7,214 bases of DNA from Candidatus Methanoperedens sp. (GCA_026552835.1 JAPMTY010000133.1:1-7214); one strand, 5' to 3'; numbered from the stretch's first letter, positions 1-6,240 are shown. Numbers and translations are program-made. Notes: generated by a model not told the origin, from the sequence alone.

Positions 1-5
1 TATTC

Positions 6-10
6 GGAGG
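6..10 (+). promoter_or_regulatory. Shine-Dalgarno site of rpl21e
   Basis: GGAGG lies 6 nt before the ATG at 17, an ideal archaeal/bacterial ribosome-binding site. It fixes the start of the L21e gene and shows that this gene is translated from a leadered, probably polycistronic, message whose upstream part is outside the window. Confidence 0.85.
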
Positions 11-16
11 AAAATT

Positions 17-307
17 ATGGCAAAGACCCACGGAACAAGAAGGAAATCAAGGTATAAACTCAGGAAAACAGTCAGAGAGAAAGGATTATCTCCGATAAGC
101 AGGGCGATTCAGGAATTCGTTGAGGGAGATATTGTTAATATAGATCTTGACCCCGGCATACAGAACGGAATGCCTCACCCCAAGTTCCAGGGAAGAACAG
201 GGACAGTTGTGAGCCAGCGCGGCCGTGCCTATATAGTCAAAGTAAGAGACGGCGGGCTCAGGAAAGAAGTTATCATTCTGCCTGAACATTTGACCCCACA
301 GAAATAA
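17..307 (+). CDS. rpl21e: 50S ribosomal protein L21e
   Basis: The product is a 96-residue basic protein of the archaeal/eukaryotic L21e family, a component of the large ribosomal subunit. The N-terminus ([23 protein letters not shown]) is typical of the family. It is followed by an SH3-like beta-barrel region (about residues 35-92) with the family signatures [22 protein letters not shown] and, near residues 59-73, [16 protein letters not shown]. Length is normal for the family. The start is set by a strong GGAGG. The next gene starts 10 nt after the stop, so the two are very likely co-transcribed. In many euryarchaea this gene precedes the Rpo4 gene, as here, and often follows a tRNA pseudouridine synthase gene; the latter would lie off the left edge. 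Confidence 0.97.
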   Translation: MAKTHGTRRKSRYKLRKTVREKGLSPISRAIQEFVEGDIVNIDLDPGIQNGMPHPKFQGRTGTVVSQRGRAYIVKVRDGGLRKEVIILPEHLTPQK

Positions 308-317
308 TAAGGGTGAA

Positions 318-671
318 ATGATGATAGTAAAGCAGATTATCAGTGAAGATATTATGACTCTTGGTGAGGTCAGGGAACTGCTTGATGAGGTAAAAAAAGA
401 AAGGGAAAACGAGAGCAAGGAACTCGGTTATGAGCTTCGAAAAGCGATAGCCCATGCAGAAATATTCACCAAGCTTGATTCGAAAAAATCCCGTGAGTTA
501 ATGGACGAGCTTGTGAAGCTTGAGAAAATGAAACCTGAAATAGCAGTCCGGATAGTAGATGTTCTTCCACTGACAAATGACGAATTAAGGTCGATTTATG
601 CAAAAGAGCGGTATACCCTCAGCGAGGCAGAACTGAAACAAATCCTGGAGTTAGTGGCAAAATATACCTGA
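318..671 (+). CDS. rpoF: DNA-directed RNA polymerase subunit Rpo4 (RpoF, Rpb4 homologue)
   Basis: The 117-residue product matches archaeal Rpo4/RpoF, which with Rpo7 forms the stalk of RNA polymerase and helps open-complex formation and transcript binding. The N-terminal strand region (MIVKQIISEDIMTLGEVRELL) docks on Rpo7 in this family. A charged helical stretch (about residues 24-60) leads into an HRDC-like helical domain containing MKPEIAVRIVDVLPLTNDELRSIYAKER (about 74-101). It lacks enzymatic motifs, as expected. Two ATGs stand in tandem at 318 and 321. GGTGA at 312-316 is only 1 nt from the first but 4 nt from the second, so translation may begin at 321. The position after rpl21e and before DUF655/rsmA matches the conserved euryarchaeal order. 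Confidence 0.95.
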   Translation: MMIVKQIISEDIMTLGEVRELLDEVKKERENESKELGYELRKAIAHAEIFTKLDSKKSRELMDELVKLEKMKPEIAVRIVDVLPLTNDELRSIYAKERYTLSEAELKQILELVAKYT

Positions 672-681
672 AGCCGATTGT

Positions 682-700
682 AAAGTATATATACATATAT
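682..700 (+). promoter_or_regulatory. candidate TATA-box promoter for DUF655-rsmA
   Basis: The 82-bp gap between rpo4 and the DUF655 gene contains AAAGTATATATACATATA, the strongest TATA-like run in this part of the window. Transcription would start roughly 25 bp downstream (about 715-720), leaving a leader of some 35 nt that carries the GGTGGTG ribosome-binding site at 743-749. This suggests that DUF655 and rsmA have their own promoter in addition to any read-through from rpl21e. It is assigned from motif and spacing only. Confidence 0.5.
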
Positions 701-753
701 TCTAATAATATTGATAGTTACAGCAAGGTGCTATAAATTACTGGTGGTGTTTG

Positions 754-1344
754 ATGATAACATTAGGGAAGAAACCGGAAAAAGAAGATATTGCATATAT
801 ACTGGATTATTTGCCTTATGGGCGTTCAGACGATTCACGCCCGATGTACCAAAAAAAGCCTCTAGCCCATGGAGTCGGAGAAAAACATTTTGTTCTGATG
901 GAAATGGCGCCAAAAGAAAATGTCGCGCCGAAAACCCAGGATAAAGTGTATATAGGCGAAGGCGACCGTCCCGTGATAGACCATGTTAAAAGGCGTATCA
1001 CATTTAATGAACTCAGTCATGGCGCCCAGATGGAACTTCCTTCCGTCATAGAAAAAATAGTGCTCACAAACGAAAGCAGGTTTTTGTCTTTCTTCAATGA
1101 CGCCTATCCTATAACAACACGACTGCACATGCTTGAGCTCCTTCCCGGGATAGGGAAAAAACTGATGTGGGGAGTTATAGAAGAAAAAAAGAAAGGAAAA
1201 TTTGCAAGTTTTAAAGAACTCGTGGAAAGGGTAAAAGGTCTTCATTCGCCTGAGAAACTGATAGCTCACAGGGTACTTGACGAATTAAAGGATGAAACTA
1301 TAAAATACCGTATCTTCACAACTCCGATGCCGCCTAAAAGATAA
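754..1344 (+). CDS. DUF655 family protein (OB-like and helix-hairpin-helix), predicted nucleic-acid binding
   Basis: The 196-residue product belongs to the archaeal DUF655 family, whose biochemical role is not established to my knowledge. The first two thirds (residues 1-100) are a beta-rich region that looks OB-like, with YILDYLPYGRSDD near the start. Residues 129-147 (LLPGIGKKLMWGVIEEKKK) are a clear helix-hairpin-helix, a motif that contacts DNA or RNA backbone. I prefer the ATG at 754 over the in-frame TTG at 751 because GGTGGTG at 743-749 is then about 4 nt away. The stop TAA shares its last A with the rsmA ATG, so the two are translationally coupled. With its constant neighbours (ribosomal protein, RNA polymerase subunit, rRNA methylase) a role in RNA or ribosome metabolism is the simplest inference. 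Confidence 0.9.
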   Translation: MITLGKKPEKEDIAYILDYLPYGRSDDSRPMYQKKPLAHGVGEKHFVLMEMAPKENVAPKTQDKVYIGEGDRPVIDHVKRRITFNELSHGAQMELPSVIEKIVLTNESRFLSFFNDAYPITTRLHMLELLPGIGKKLMWGVIEEKKKGKFASFKELVERVKGLHSPEKLIAHRVLDELKDETIKYRIFTTPMPPKR

Positions 1345-2117
1345 TGAAAAGGTATAAGAAAGACCAGCATTTTTTAGTTGATGAACGGGTTCTTGACAGG
1401 ATAATCGAATACGGAAAATTAAAAAGCTCCGACACTGTGCTTGAAATCGGTGCAGGTTACGGTAATCTCACCGGGAAACTTGCAAGAAAAGCAGGCAAGG
1501 TGGTAGCAATAGAAGTGGATGCCGAACTTGCTGCCACATCTCTCAAATGGGATAACGTTGAAATCATAATAGGGGACGCATTAAAAATAGGATTTCCGCC
1601 TTTTAATAAAGTAATATCCAATCTCCCTTATTCTATTTCTTCTCCCGTGACATTCAAACTGCTGGAGTGTAAATTTGAATTCGGTATTCTCATGTACCAG
1701 TATGAGTTTGCAAAGAGAATGGTCGCTGTTCCGGATAGCAAGGATTACGGCAGGCTTTCGATAGCAGTGCAGTATTATGCTGATGTTCAAATTCTGGAAG
1801 TCGTGCCAAAAAGCGCGTTCAGTTCCCCTCCAGAGGTCGATTCGGCAATAATAAAACTCGTTCCGCGCCCCGCGCCCTACGATGTGGTGGATGAGGTTTT
1901 TTTTATGAAATTTATAAAGGCTGCTTTTTCCCAGAGGAGAAAGAAGCTCAGGAATGCTATAATTAATAACGCTGTACCTCTTGGAATAACGAATATGGAT
2001 AATGCATTAAAGAAATTGCCGCAGGAAATCATTGACAGAAGGGCTGAAACACTCTCACCACGTGAACTTGCAAAACTGGCTGACATCCTGGCTCACGAAA
2101 GGATTTATATACTATGA
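1344..2117 (+). CDS. rsmA: 16S rRNA (adenine-N6,N6)-dimethyltransferase RsmA/KsgA (Dim1 family)
   Basis: The 257-residue product is a class I SAM-dependent methyltransferase that dimethylates two adjacent adenines in the 3'-terminal hairpin of 16S rRNA late in small-subunit assembly. Visible motifs are the N-terminal DQHFLVD (7-13), SAM-binding motif I VLEIGAGYG (32-40), acidic motif II AIEVD (55-59), GDAL (77-80), and catalytic motif IV NLPYSIS (93-99). The C-terminal substrate domain includes the family's FSQRRKKLRN (195-204). Length is normal for archaeal members. The start overlaps the DUF655 stop as TAATG, with no separate Shine-Dalgarno, which implies coupling. In many euryarchaea a HemK/PrmC-like methylase follows; here the next gene is convergent. 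Confidence 0.97.
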   Translation: MKRYKKDQHFLVDERVLDRIIEYGKLKSSDTVLEIGAGYGNLTGKLARKAGKVVAIEVDAELAATSLKWDNVEIIIGDALKIGFPPFNKVISNLPYSISSPVTFKLLECKFEFGILMYQYEFAKRMVAVPDSKDYGRLSIAVQYYADVQILEVVPKSAFSSPPEVDSAIIKLVPRPAPYDVVDEVFFMKFIKAAFSQRRKKLRNAIINNAVPLGITNMDNALKKLPQEIIDRRAETLSPRELAKLADILAHERIYIL

Positions 2118-2133
2118 ATAATAATTACAGATT

Positions 2134-2211
2134 AGGGGGTCTGCGAAATCATTTTCTATCCAGAAAATCGTCCTATCCTATCCAAAAAACAATGCAGATA
2201 CCCTCTTTTTT
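2134..2211 (+). terminator. candidate terminator of the rsmA transcript (stem-loop plus T6)
   Basis: Downstream of rsmA, GGGGGTCTGC (2135-2144) can pair imperfectly with GCAGATACCCT (2194-2204), giving about 10 pairs with two G-U wobbles and one bulge, followed at once by TTTTTT (2206-2211). A second hairpin lies inside the loop: ATTTTCT (2151-2157) pairs perfectly with AGAAAAT (2162-2168) around a 4-nt loop. Archaeal termination needs mainly the T-run; the stem-loop is an extra feature seen in the sequence, and its folding is inferred. Confidence 0.5.
2184..2189 (-). terminator. T-run terminator of the NHEJ-DUF72 operon
   Basis: Six consecutive T on the minus strand lie 23 nt beyond the DUF72 stop codon. 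With the T6 of the plus strand at 2206-2211 they make the 95-bp convergent spacer a plausible bidirectional terminator. T-runs are the main archaeal termination signal; activity is inferred. Confidence 0.45.
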
Positions 2212-2212
2212 C

Positions 2213-2944
2213 TTATAAAATATCCAGCATCATCCTCACGTCCCCGGGTGGATAACCCGAATAATACTTACTGAAATAGCCAAAGACCTCAACAGAATCA
2301 TCAACAAAACCTTTGATCTTCATTCCCCAATTTTTTATATCCTCGTCTCTATCTCTTTCAACAATTCCTGCGGTTCCCTTGATTTTCCTCCTGTCCCCTT
2401 CCCATCTGATGTAGGTGAAATCTGCGGTTATCGTACTCATTTCGGGCATCCACGGATGGTCTATCAACGCAAGTGCGACTCCATTTTCTCTCAGCATGTC
2501 ATAGAAATTCTCATCCAGCCACTTTTTATTCTTAACCTCCACTGCAAACCTGTGCCCTTTTGGAAGACCGGCCAGGAAATCTCTTAATATTCCGGACTTC
2601 TCTGGCTTAAAGCTGGGTGGTAATTGAATAAGCAAAGGCCCGAGTTTATTTCCCAGCAATGACATATGTTCAACAAAGACCTCCATATCTTCTATACAAT
2701 CCTCAAGCATTTTGATATGCGTAATTTTGCGCGGAAATTTGGCTGAAAAAATAAAATCATCCGGCACCTCATCTTTCCATTTCATTACAGTATCCTTTGA
2801 TGGTATCCGGTAAAATGTGTTGTCGATTTCAACAGTGCTAAAATTCTTTGCGTATTCGGTCAGCAGGTTTTCTGAACCCTCAGGATAAAAATTCCCTCTC
2901 CAGAAATCATAACTCCATCCCATAGTGCCTATATGAATTTTCAT
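2213..2944 (-). CDS. DUF72 (YecE-like) TIM-barrel protein, last gene of the NHEJ operon
   Basis: The 243-residue product is a full-length DUF72/YecE family member (COG1801), predicted to be a soluble TIM barrel. Its biochemical function is unknown to me. Conserved family blocks appear in order: IGTMGWSYDFW (5-15), VEIDNTFYRIPS (about 38-49), FSAKFPRKITH (about 67-77), GPLLIQLPPSF (about 102-112), FAVEVKNKKW (about 133-142), FTYIRWEG (about 176-183) and VFGYFSKYYSGYPP near the C-terminus. The ATG at 2944 is preferred over an in-frame GTG at 2953 because GGGGAG lies 8 nt upstream of it and family members begin at this point. Only 1 nt separates it from the ligase stop, and its ribosome-binding site lies inside the ligase gene, so it is coupled to the DNA-repair genes. 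Confidence 0.93.
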   Translation of the reverse strand: MKIHIGTMGWSYDFWRGNFYPEGSENLLTEYAKNFSTVEIDNTFYRIPSKDTVMKWKDEVPDDFIFSAKFPRKITHIKMLEDCIEDMEVFVEHMSLLGNKLGPLLIQLPPSFKPEKSGILRDFLAGLPKGHRFAVEVKNKKWLDENFYDMLRENGVALALIDHPWMPEMSTITADFTYIRWEGDRRKIKGTAGIVERDRDEDIKNWGMKIKGFVDDSVEVFGYFSKYYSGYPPGDVRMMLDIL

Positions 2945-2945
2945 C

Positions 2946-4334
2946 TCAATCACTCCCCTTGAATAAGAGCCAGTTGTTCTTATCGTCTTTTTTGAATTTT
3001 ACAAGAACATACATCCCTTCCATCTTTTCTCCTTTGACAATGAACTCGATCTTGTTCTCCTCCCAGACAACAGGTTCGTATAGACCTTTATCCCAAATTT
3101 TCACAGTCCCGGCGCCGTATTGCCCTTCAGGGATAGTCCCTTCAAATTTAGCGTAATCCAGCGGATGGTCTTCCACCTGCACGGCAAGCCTCCTGTCACC
3201 GCTTATTTCCGGAATACCTTTAGGAACTGCCCAGCTTTTAAGCACCCCGTCTTTTTCCAGTCTTAAATCGTAATGGAGCCTGCGGGCATGATGCTCCTGA
3301 ACTACAAAGGATTTGCCGGAACCCATTTCCTTCGACATTGGAGGCTCAGTTGTACTCATGAAATCCCTTTTGGCATTGTAATCCGAAAGAGCAGGCCGTA
3401 TCTGGTCAATGGTGCATTCAAGCGGGTTTTTATCTTCCCTGAATCTTTTGAATACGGGAATACGGAGCTTGCCGTCTTCTGTTATGATCTGATAACCCAC
3501 TTCACATACAACCTCGGGTCTTAGCCAGGTTATTTCCCTATCCATATCAACTCCGGGAAGTGTTTCTTTGTCAACCTTAAATTTATCCAGGGACTGTTTC
3601 ATATTCTCCATATCTTCCTGTGAAAAGCCCGTACCGACTTTGCCAATAAAAACCGGCCCTGCCGCATCATACAATCCCAGTATCAATGACCCAAAAGTGT
3701 TTTCCCTGTTACCTTCACCCCTGGTATAGCCGAAAATGACGCAATCACAGGTCTTTGCCTGCTTTATTTTCAGCCAGTTGTTGCTCCTTTTTCCGGGTTC
3801 GTATGAAGTTTGCTTTTTTTTGGCCATTACGCCTTCAAGCCCTTTTTCCAGAACCGCCTGGTAATAAGCAACTCCGGTTTCTTCAACAAATAAAGACAAG
3901 ACGATGGATTTTCCTTCTTTTACAGAATTTTCCAAAATCCTCTTCCTCTCCACGAGAGGGATATCCAGCAGCTCCTCCCCATCTTTTTCCAGGATATCAA
4001 AAATTATGTAAGTTGCAGGGAATTTGCCGGACATATATTTGATATCCCCCGGTTTGGTGCTTTGCATCCTCTGGATTAGGGTCTGGAAGTCAGGTTTTCC
4101 ATCCTTCATAACAACTATTTCCCCGTCCAGAACAGTATCGTGGGACAGGTCTTTCAGTTCGGAAAGCTCGGGGAAATTATCAATCAGTTCCTTCTGGTTG
4201 CGGCTCCTGATACTGAGTCCTTCCTTAACGTAGCTGATAGCCCTTATGCCATCCCATTTTACTTCAAATATCCAGTCAGCAGAAGAAAACGGTCCATCTC
4301 CCGGACGGGCAAGCATTGGTTTATATTGCTTCAT
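2946..4334 (-). CDS. ligD: ATP-dependent DNA ligase fused to LigD-type 3'-phosphoesterase (Lig-PE)
   Basis: The 462-residue product seals DNA nicks and breaks using ATP and carries an end-cleaning domain. The nucleotidyltransferase domain (about 1-200) has motif I KWDG (K26 is the predicted AMP-lysine), RSRN (43-46), LDGEIV (69-74), FDIL (112-115), EGVMAKK (167-173) and WLKIK (187-191). The OB domain (about 200-312) ends with PVFKRFREDK. After a linker, residues 341-462 form the phosphoesterase, with QEHHARRLHYDLRLE: H348, H354, D356 and R358 correspond to the metal and phosphate ligands known in Pseudomonas LigD, and H390 and Y394 in VEDHPLDYA complete the set. The domain order is Lig-PE with no polymerase domain, whereas Pseudomonas LigD is PE-Lig-Pol and mycobacterial LigD is Pol-PE-Lig. 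Its ATG overlaps the Ku stop by 4 nt (ATGA). Confidence 0.95.
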   Translation of the reverse strand: MKQYKPMLARPGDGPFSSADWIFEVKWDGIRAISYVKEGLSIRSRNQKELIDNFPELSELKDLSHDTVLDGEIVVMKDGKPDFQTLIQRMQSTKPGDIKYMSGKFPATYIIFDILEKDGEELLDIPLVERKRILENSVKEGKSIVLSLFVEETGVAYYQAVLEKGLEGVMAKKKQTSYEPGKRSNNWLKIKQAKTCDCVIFGYTRGEGNRENTFGSLILGLYDAAGPVFIGKVGTGFSQEDMENMKQSLDKFKVDKETLPGVDMDREITWLRPEVVCEVGYQIITEDGKLRIPVFKRFREDKNPLECTIDQIRPALSDYNAKRDFMSTTEPPMSKEMGSGKSFVVQEHHARRLHYDLRLEKDGVLKSWAVPKGIPEISGDRRLAVQVEDHPLDYAKFEGTIPEGQYGAGTVKIWDKGLYEPVVWEENKIEFIVKGEKMEGMYVLVKFKKDDKNNWLLFKGSD

Positions 4335-5128
4335 TTGCCCAGTTTCTTGATAGTCTCTTGAAGGGCTACCATCAATTCCCTGACTTCCTCTTTCTTGGGA
4401 ACTTCTGCGACAATGACCTCACCCTTCATCTTCATTTCTATGAGCTTTTCAATCTTTTCCCTGTAACCATCCCTGTACTCGGTGATATCAAATTCCCCGG
4501 ATAGTTCTTTAATGATTTTCCCGGCCAGTTCCAGTTCATTTTTTTGGGGCTTTTTGAGTTTCGTGAGTTCTTCCATATCTGCGGGATTTGTAACCTCATT
4601 GGCATAGCGCAGGGTTGTCAATACCAGGGCTCCTTTATATTCATACACAATTACAGGATATTCCTTGGTTCTAAGAGTAATCTTCCCCATTCCCGCTTTT
4701 CCCTCTTGCCGGATAACCGTCATCAAGAGGCTGTAAGCTTCTTCGCTCCTGTCAGGGACAAGCATATATGACTTTTCAAAATATATCGGATCGATTGACA
4801 GTAAACTGATAAATTTTTCAAGCCTTATCCTCTGGTCTGATTCTGGTCTTATTGCATCCAGTTCCTCTTTTTTAAAAACTATGAACTCATTCTTTCGTAT
4901 TTCGTATCCTTTTACCGTGTCTTTCCAGTCAATGACCTTATTATCCCTGCTGCATACCCTTTCATATTTTAACGGCTGCCCATCCTCACTGTGCAAGAAC
5001 CTGAATGAAAATGCCTGGTCACGTATCATGGTATAGAGTTTGACCGGCACATTCACAAGCCCGATAGTGATGCTGCCGCTCCAGATCGGCCTGCTGGACG
5101 GTTTTGCCGAGTCTTGATCCTTTGCCAT
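4331..5128 (-). CDS. ku: Ku protein (bacterial/archaeal NHEJ end-binding homodimer)
   Basis: The 265-residue product is a prokaryotic-type Ku, expected to form a ring-shaped homodimer that threads onto double-strand DNA ends and recruits the ligase and polymerase. The opening RPIWSGSITIGLVNVPVKLY (13-32) is the family hallmark. Further Ku-core blocks are IDPIYFEKSYMLVP (112-125), LTTLRYANEV (170-179) and the helical bridge region. The C-terminus has LIEMKMKGE (229-237) and LMVALQETIKKL (252-263), like the minimal bacterial C-terminal helix thought to engage LigD; there is no long lysine-rich tail. Length is usual. The start is fixed by GAGGTGG just upstream, and its A is shared with the stop of the polymerase gene (TAATG). 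The downstream ligase start overlaps its stop by 4 nt. Confidence 0.96.
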   Translation of the reverse strand: MAKDQDSAKPSSRPIWSGSITIGLVNVPVKLYTMIRDQAFSFRFLHSEDGQPLKYERVCSRDNKVIDWKDTVKGYEIRKNEFIVFKKEELDAIRPESDQRIRLEKFISLLSIDPIYFEKSYMLVPDRSEEAYSLLMTVIRQEGKAGMGKITLRTKEYPVIVYEYKGALVLTTLRYANEVTNPADMEELTKLKKPQKNELELAGKIIKELSGEFDITEYRDGYREKIEKLIEMKMKGEVIVAEVPKKEEVRELMVALQETIKKLGK

Positions 5129-5988
5129 TATTCCACCTCAAGCGCCTGTCTATTTTCCAGTAACCCCTCCCAGGGATCATTATTCCTTTTAAGGACAGTA
5201 TTTATGTTGAACTCCTCAGGTCTTAATCCTTTCTTAAGTTCCTTCCATTCAAGTGGTGTGGACACTGTTGCTTTCAATTCGGCTCTCAAGCTGTATGGAG
5301 CTATCATGGTCTTTCCACGGATATTCTGCATGTAATCAATAAAGATAGTTCCGGGATCCCGGGAGTTTCGAAACTCTGATACAACAAGGTCAGATTCTCT
5401 TGACAGGAACTTTCCGAATTGATGAACGAATTCCCTGGTCTGCTTGAAATTATAACTTTTAATAACCGGCAGGACAACATGCAGCCCCTTTTTCCCTGAG
5501 GTTTTGACAAATGATTTGAAGTTGAGTTCATCCAGCTTTTCTTTCAATAAAAGAGCGACATTTATGACATCATCAAAGGTACAGGGAGGTTCAGGGTCTA
5601 TATCAAAAAATACAAAATCAGGGGTATCAATGTCCTCAATCGTTGAAAGCGGGATATTTATTTCAATGGCTGCCAGGTTCGCCATCCAGATAAGCGTATC
5701 AAGGTTATTGCATATAACGTAGTTTAACTCCCGCTGTGCAGTTTCTGAATATGTATTGAAAGTCTCAACCCAGTCCGGTATGCCCATCGGTGCATCCTTT
5801 TCATAGAAGCCTTCTTTGTCAATACCATCGGGGTACCTGTTCATGACTATGGGCCTGTTTTTCAGGAATCCCAGCATCTGCGGGGCTATCCTGATATAGT
5901 ATTCAATGACCTGGGATTTTTTCAACCCCAACTCAGGATAGAGGATTTTCTCCAGATTGGTGAATGATACTTTAGTGAGTTGGTCCAT
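5128..5988 (-). CDS. ligD: stand-alone LigD-type NHEJ polymerase/primase (Pol domain, AEP superfamily)
   Basis: The 286-residue product matches the polymerase domain of LigD, an archaeo-eukaryotic-primase fold enzyme that fills and extends broken DNA ends, preferring ribonucleotides in studied members. Visible motifs are KVSFTNLEKILYPE (6-19), TLIWMANLAAIEINIP (98-113), motif I FFDIDP with catalytic D129 and D131, motif II KTSGKKGLHV (162-171) with H170, motif III FIDYMQN with D218, and APYSLRA (230-236). Length equals one Pol domain with no ligase part. The reading frame stays open upstream to an ATG at 6129, but the extra 47 residues have no family similarity I can see and run into an inverted repeat. 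A TATA-like box centred about 26 bp before 5988 supports that start, probably leaderless. First gene of the operon; its stop overlaps the Ku start by 1 nt. Confidence 0.94.
   Translation of the reverse strand: MDQLTKVSFTNLEKILYPELGLKKSQVIEYYIRIAPQMLGFLKNRPIVMNRYPDGIDKEGFYEKDAPMGIPDWVETFNTYSETAQRELNYVICNNLDTLIWMANLAAIEINIPLSTIEDIDTPDFVFFDIDPEPPCTFDDVINVALLLKEKLDELNFKSFVKTSGKKGLHVVLPVIKSYNFKQTREFVHQFGKFLSRESDLVVSEFRNSRDPGTIFIDYMQNIRGKTMIAPYSLRAELKATVSTPLEWKELKKGLRPEEFNINTVLKRNNDPWEGLLENRQALEVE
5133..5139 (-). promoter_or_regulatory. Shine-Dalgarno site of ku
   Basis: GAGGTGG on the minus strand lies 4 nt before the Ku ATG, inside the last codons of the polymerase gene. It is the best ribosome-binding site in the operon and suggests that Ku is translated both by coupling and by direct initiation, possibly at a higher level than its neighbours. 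Confidence 0.7.
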
Positions 5989-6007
5989 ATTTATAATATC
6001 AATAGGG

Positions 6008-6018
6008 TTAATAAATAA
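6008..6018 (-). promoter_or_regulatory. TATA-like promoter of the NHEJ operon (leaderless)
   Basis: On the minus strand TTATTTATTAA is preceded by CCAAGAG. Its core TTTATTAA is centred about 24-27 bp upstream of the polymerase ATG at 5988, so transcription would start at or next to the start codon. No Shine-Dalgarno is seen in the 22 nt before that ATG, consistent with a leaderless message. Inferred from motif and spacing. Confidence 0.5.
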
Positions 6019-6105
6019 CTCTTGGGGATAAATTTCTAATTGGCGCTGTTTAAGGGTTAGTTCTTTTCGGGACTGTAAAATTGCTTGGTTTTTCGCGTAA
6101 AATAT

Positions 6106-6171
6106 TAGCCTCGGAGGCGCAGAGAACACGGAGAAAAAAAATAACTCTGTGCCTCCGTGCCTCGGTGGCTA
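6106..6171. repeat. imperfect inverted repeat of the 'cacggaggcacagag' type
   Basis: The left arm (6106-6133) and right arm (6145-6171) are about 27-28 nt and pair over most of their length. Both share TAGCC, GAGGC, GAG and CAC..GAG blocks, with several G-U or mismatch positions and one bulge. They enclose an A-rich loop (6134-6144). Each arm is internally repetitive, made of variants of CACGGAGG/CACAGAG, and is far richer in G+C than the surrounding intergenic DNA. From memory, close variants of CCTCCGTGCCTC(T/G)GTGG occur scattered in intergenic regions of many unrelated environmental bacteria and archaea; I could not check this. It lies between the divergent polymerase and HAD promoters and could be a mobile palindromic element or a transcribed hairpin. 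Confidence 0.75.
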
Positions 6172-6203
6172 TTTTGCTTTTTGATTCAACAACGCTATAA
6201 GAT

Positions 6204-6234
6204 TTTAGACCAACTTTTCCTCGGAAAATCTAAA
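6204..6234. promoter_or_regulatory. nested dyad at the HAD gene promoter, possible operator
   Basis: TTTTCC-TC-GGAAAA (6215-6228) is a perfect 6-bp palindrome with a 2-nt centre. It is flanked by a second pair, TTTAGA (6204-6209) and TCTAAA (6229-6234), asymmetrically spaced. The right half merges into the TATA-like element of the HAD gene, so a bound protein could block or assist TBP/TFB. No known regulator site is recognised; an AT-rich region produces some symmetry by chance. Confidence 0.3.
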
Positions 6235-6240
6235 TACTCA
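6231..6240 (+). promoter_or_regulatory. TATA-like promoter of the HAD gene (leaderless)
   Basis: TAAATACTCA is centred about 25 bp before the ATG at 6260, following GGAAAATC. The nucleotides before the ATG (CCGTTTGTAAACT) contain no Shine-Dalgarno, so transcription starting at the ATG is the simplest reading. Motif and spacing only. Confidence 0.45.

Noticed and set aside
751..753. TTG start for DUF655
   Set aside because: An ATG follows immediately at 754 with better spacing to the GGTGGTG site.
2945..2953. GTG start for DUF72 at 2953
   Set aside because: The GGGG run would sit only about 3 nt from the GTG, while GGGGAG is 8 nt from the ATG at 2944, which also matches the usual family N-terminus (MKIxIGTxGWSY).
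3755..4042. Plus-strand open frames inside the ligase and Ku genes
   Set aside because: They lie antisense to genes with clear catalytic motifs, lack ribosome-binding sites and show no recognisable family features.
6004..6059. AGGGTTA occurring twice (6004-6010 and 6053-6059) as a possible operator pair
   Set aside because: Seven identical bases 49 bp apart in AT-rich DNA are close to what chance gives, and the flanks do not match.
5989..6129. 47-residue N-terminal extension of the NHEJ polymerase starting at ATG 6129
   Set aside because: The extension has no family similarity that I can see, its first codons fall in the inverted repeat, and a TATA-like box lies inside it at the right distance from the ATG at 5988, where LigD Pol domains normally begin.
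6106..6171. CRISPR array or tRNA-like gene in the 5989-6259 spacer
   Set aside because: The repetition is a single inverted pair with short internal words; there are no regularly spaced direct repeats with unique spacers and no cloverleaf or T-loop signature.
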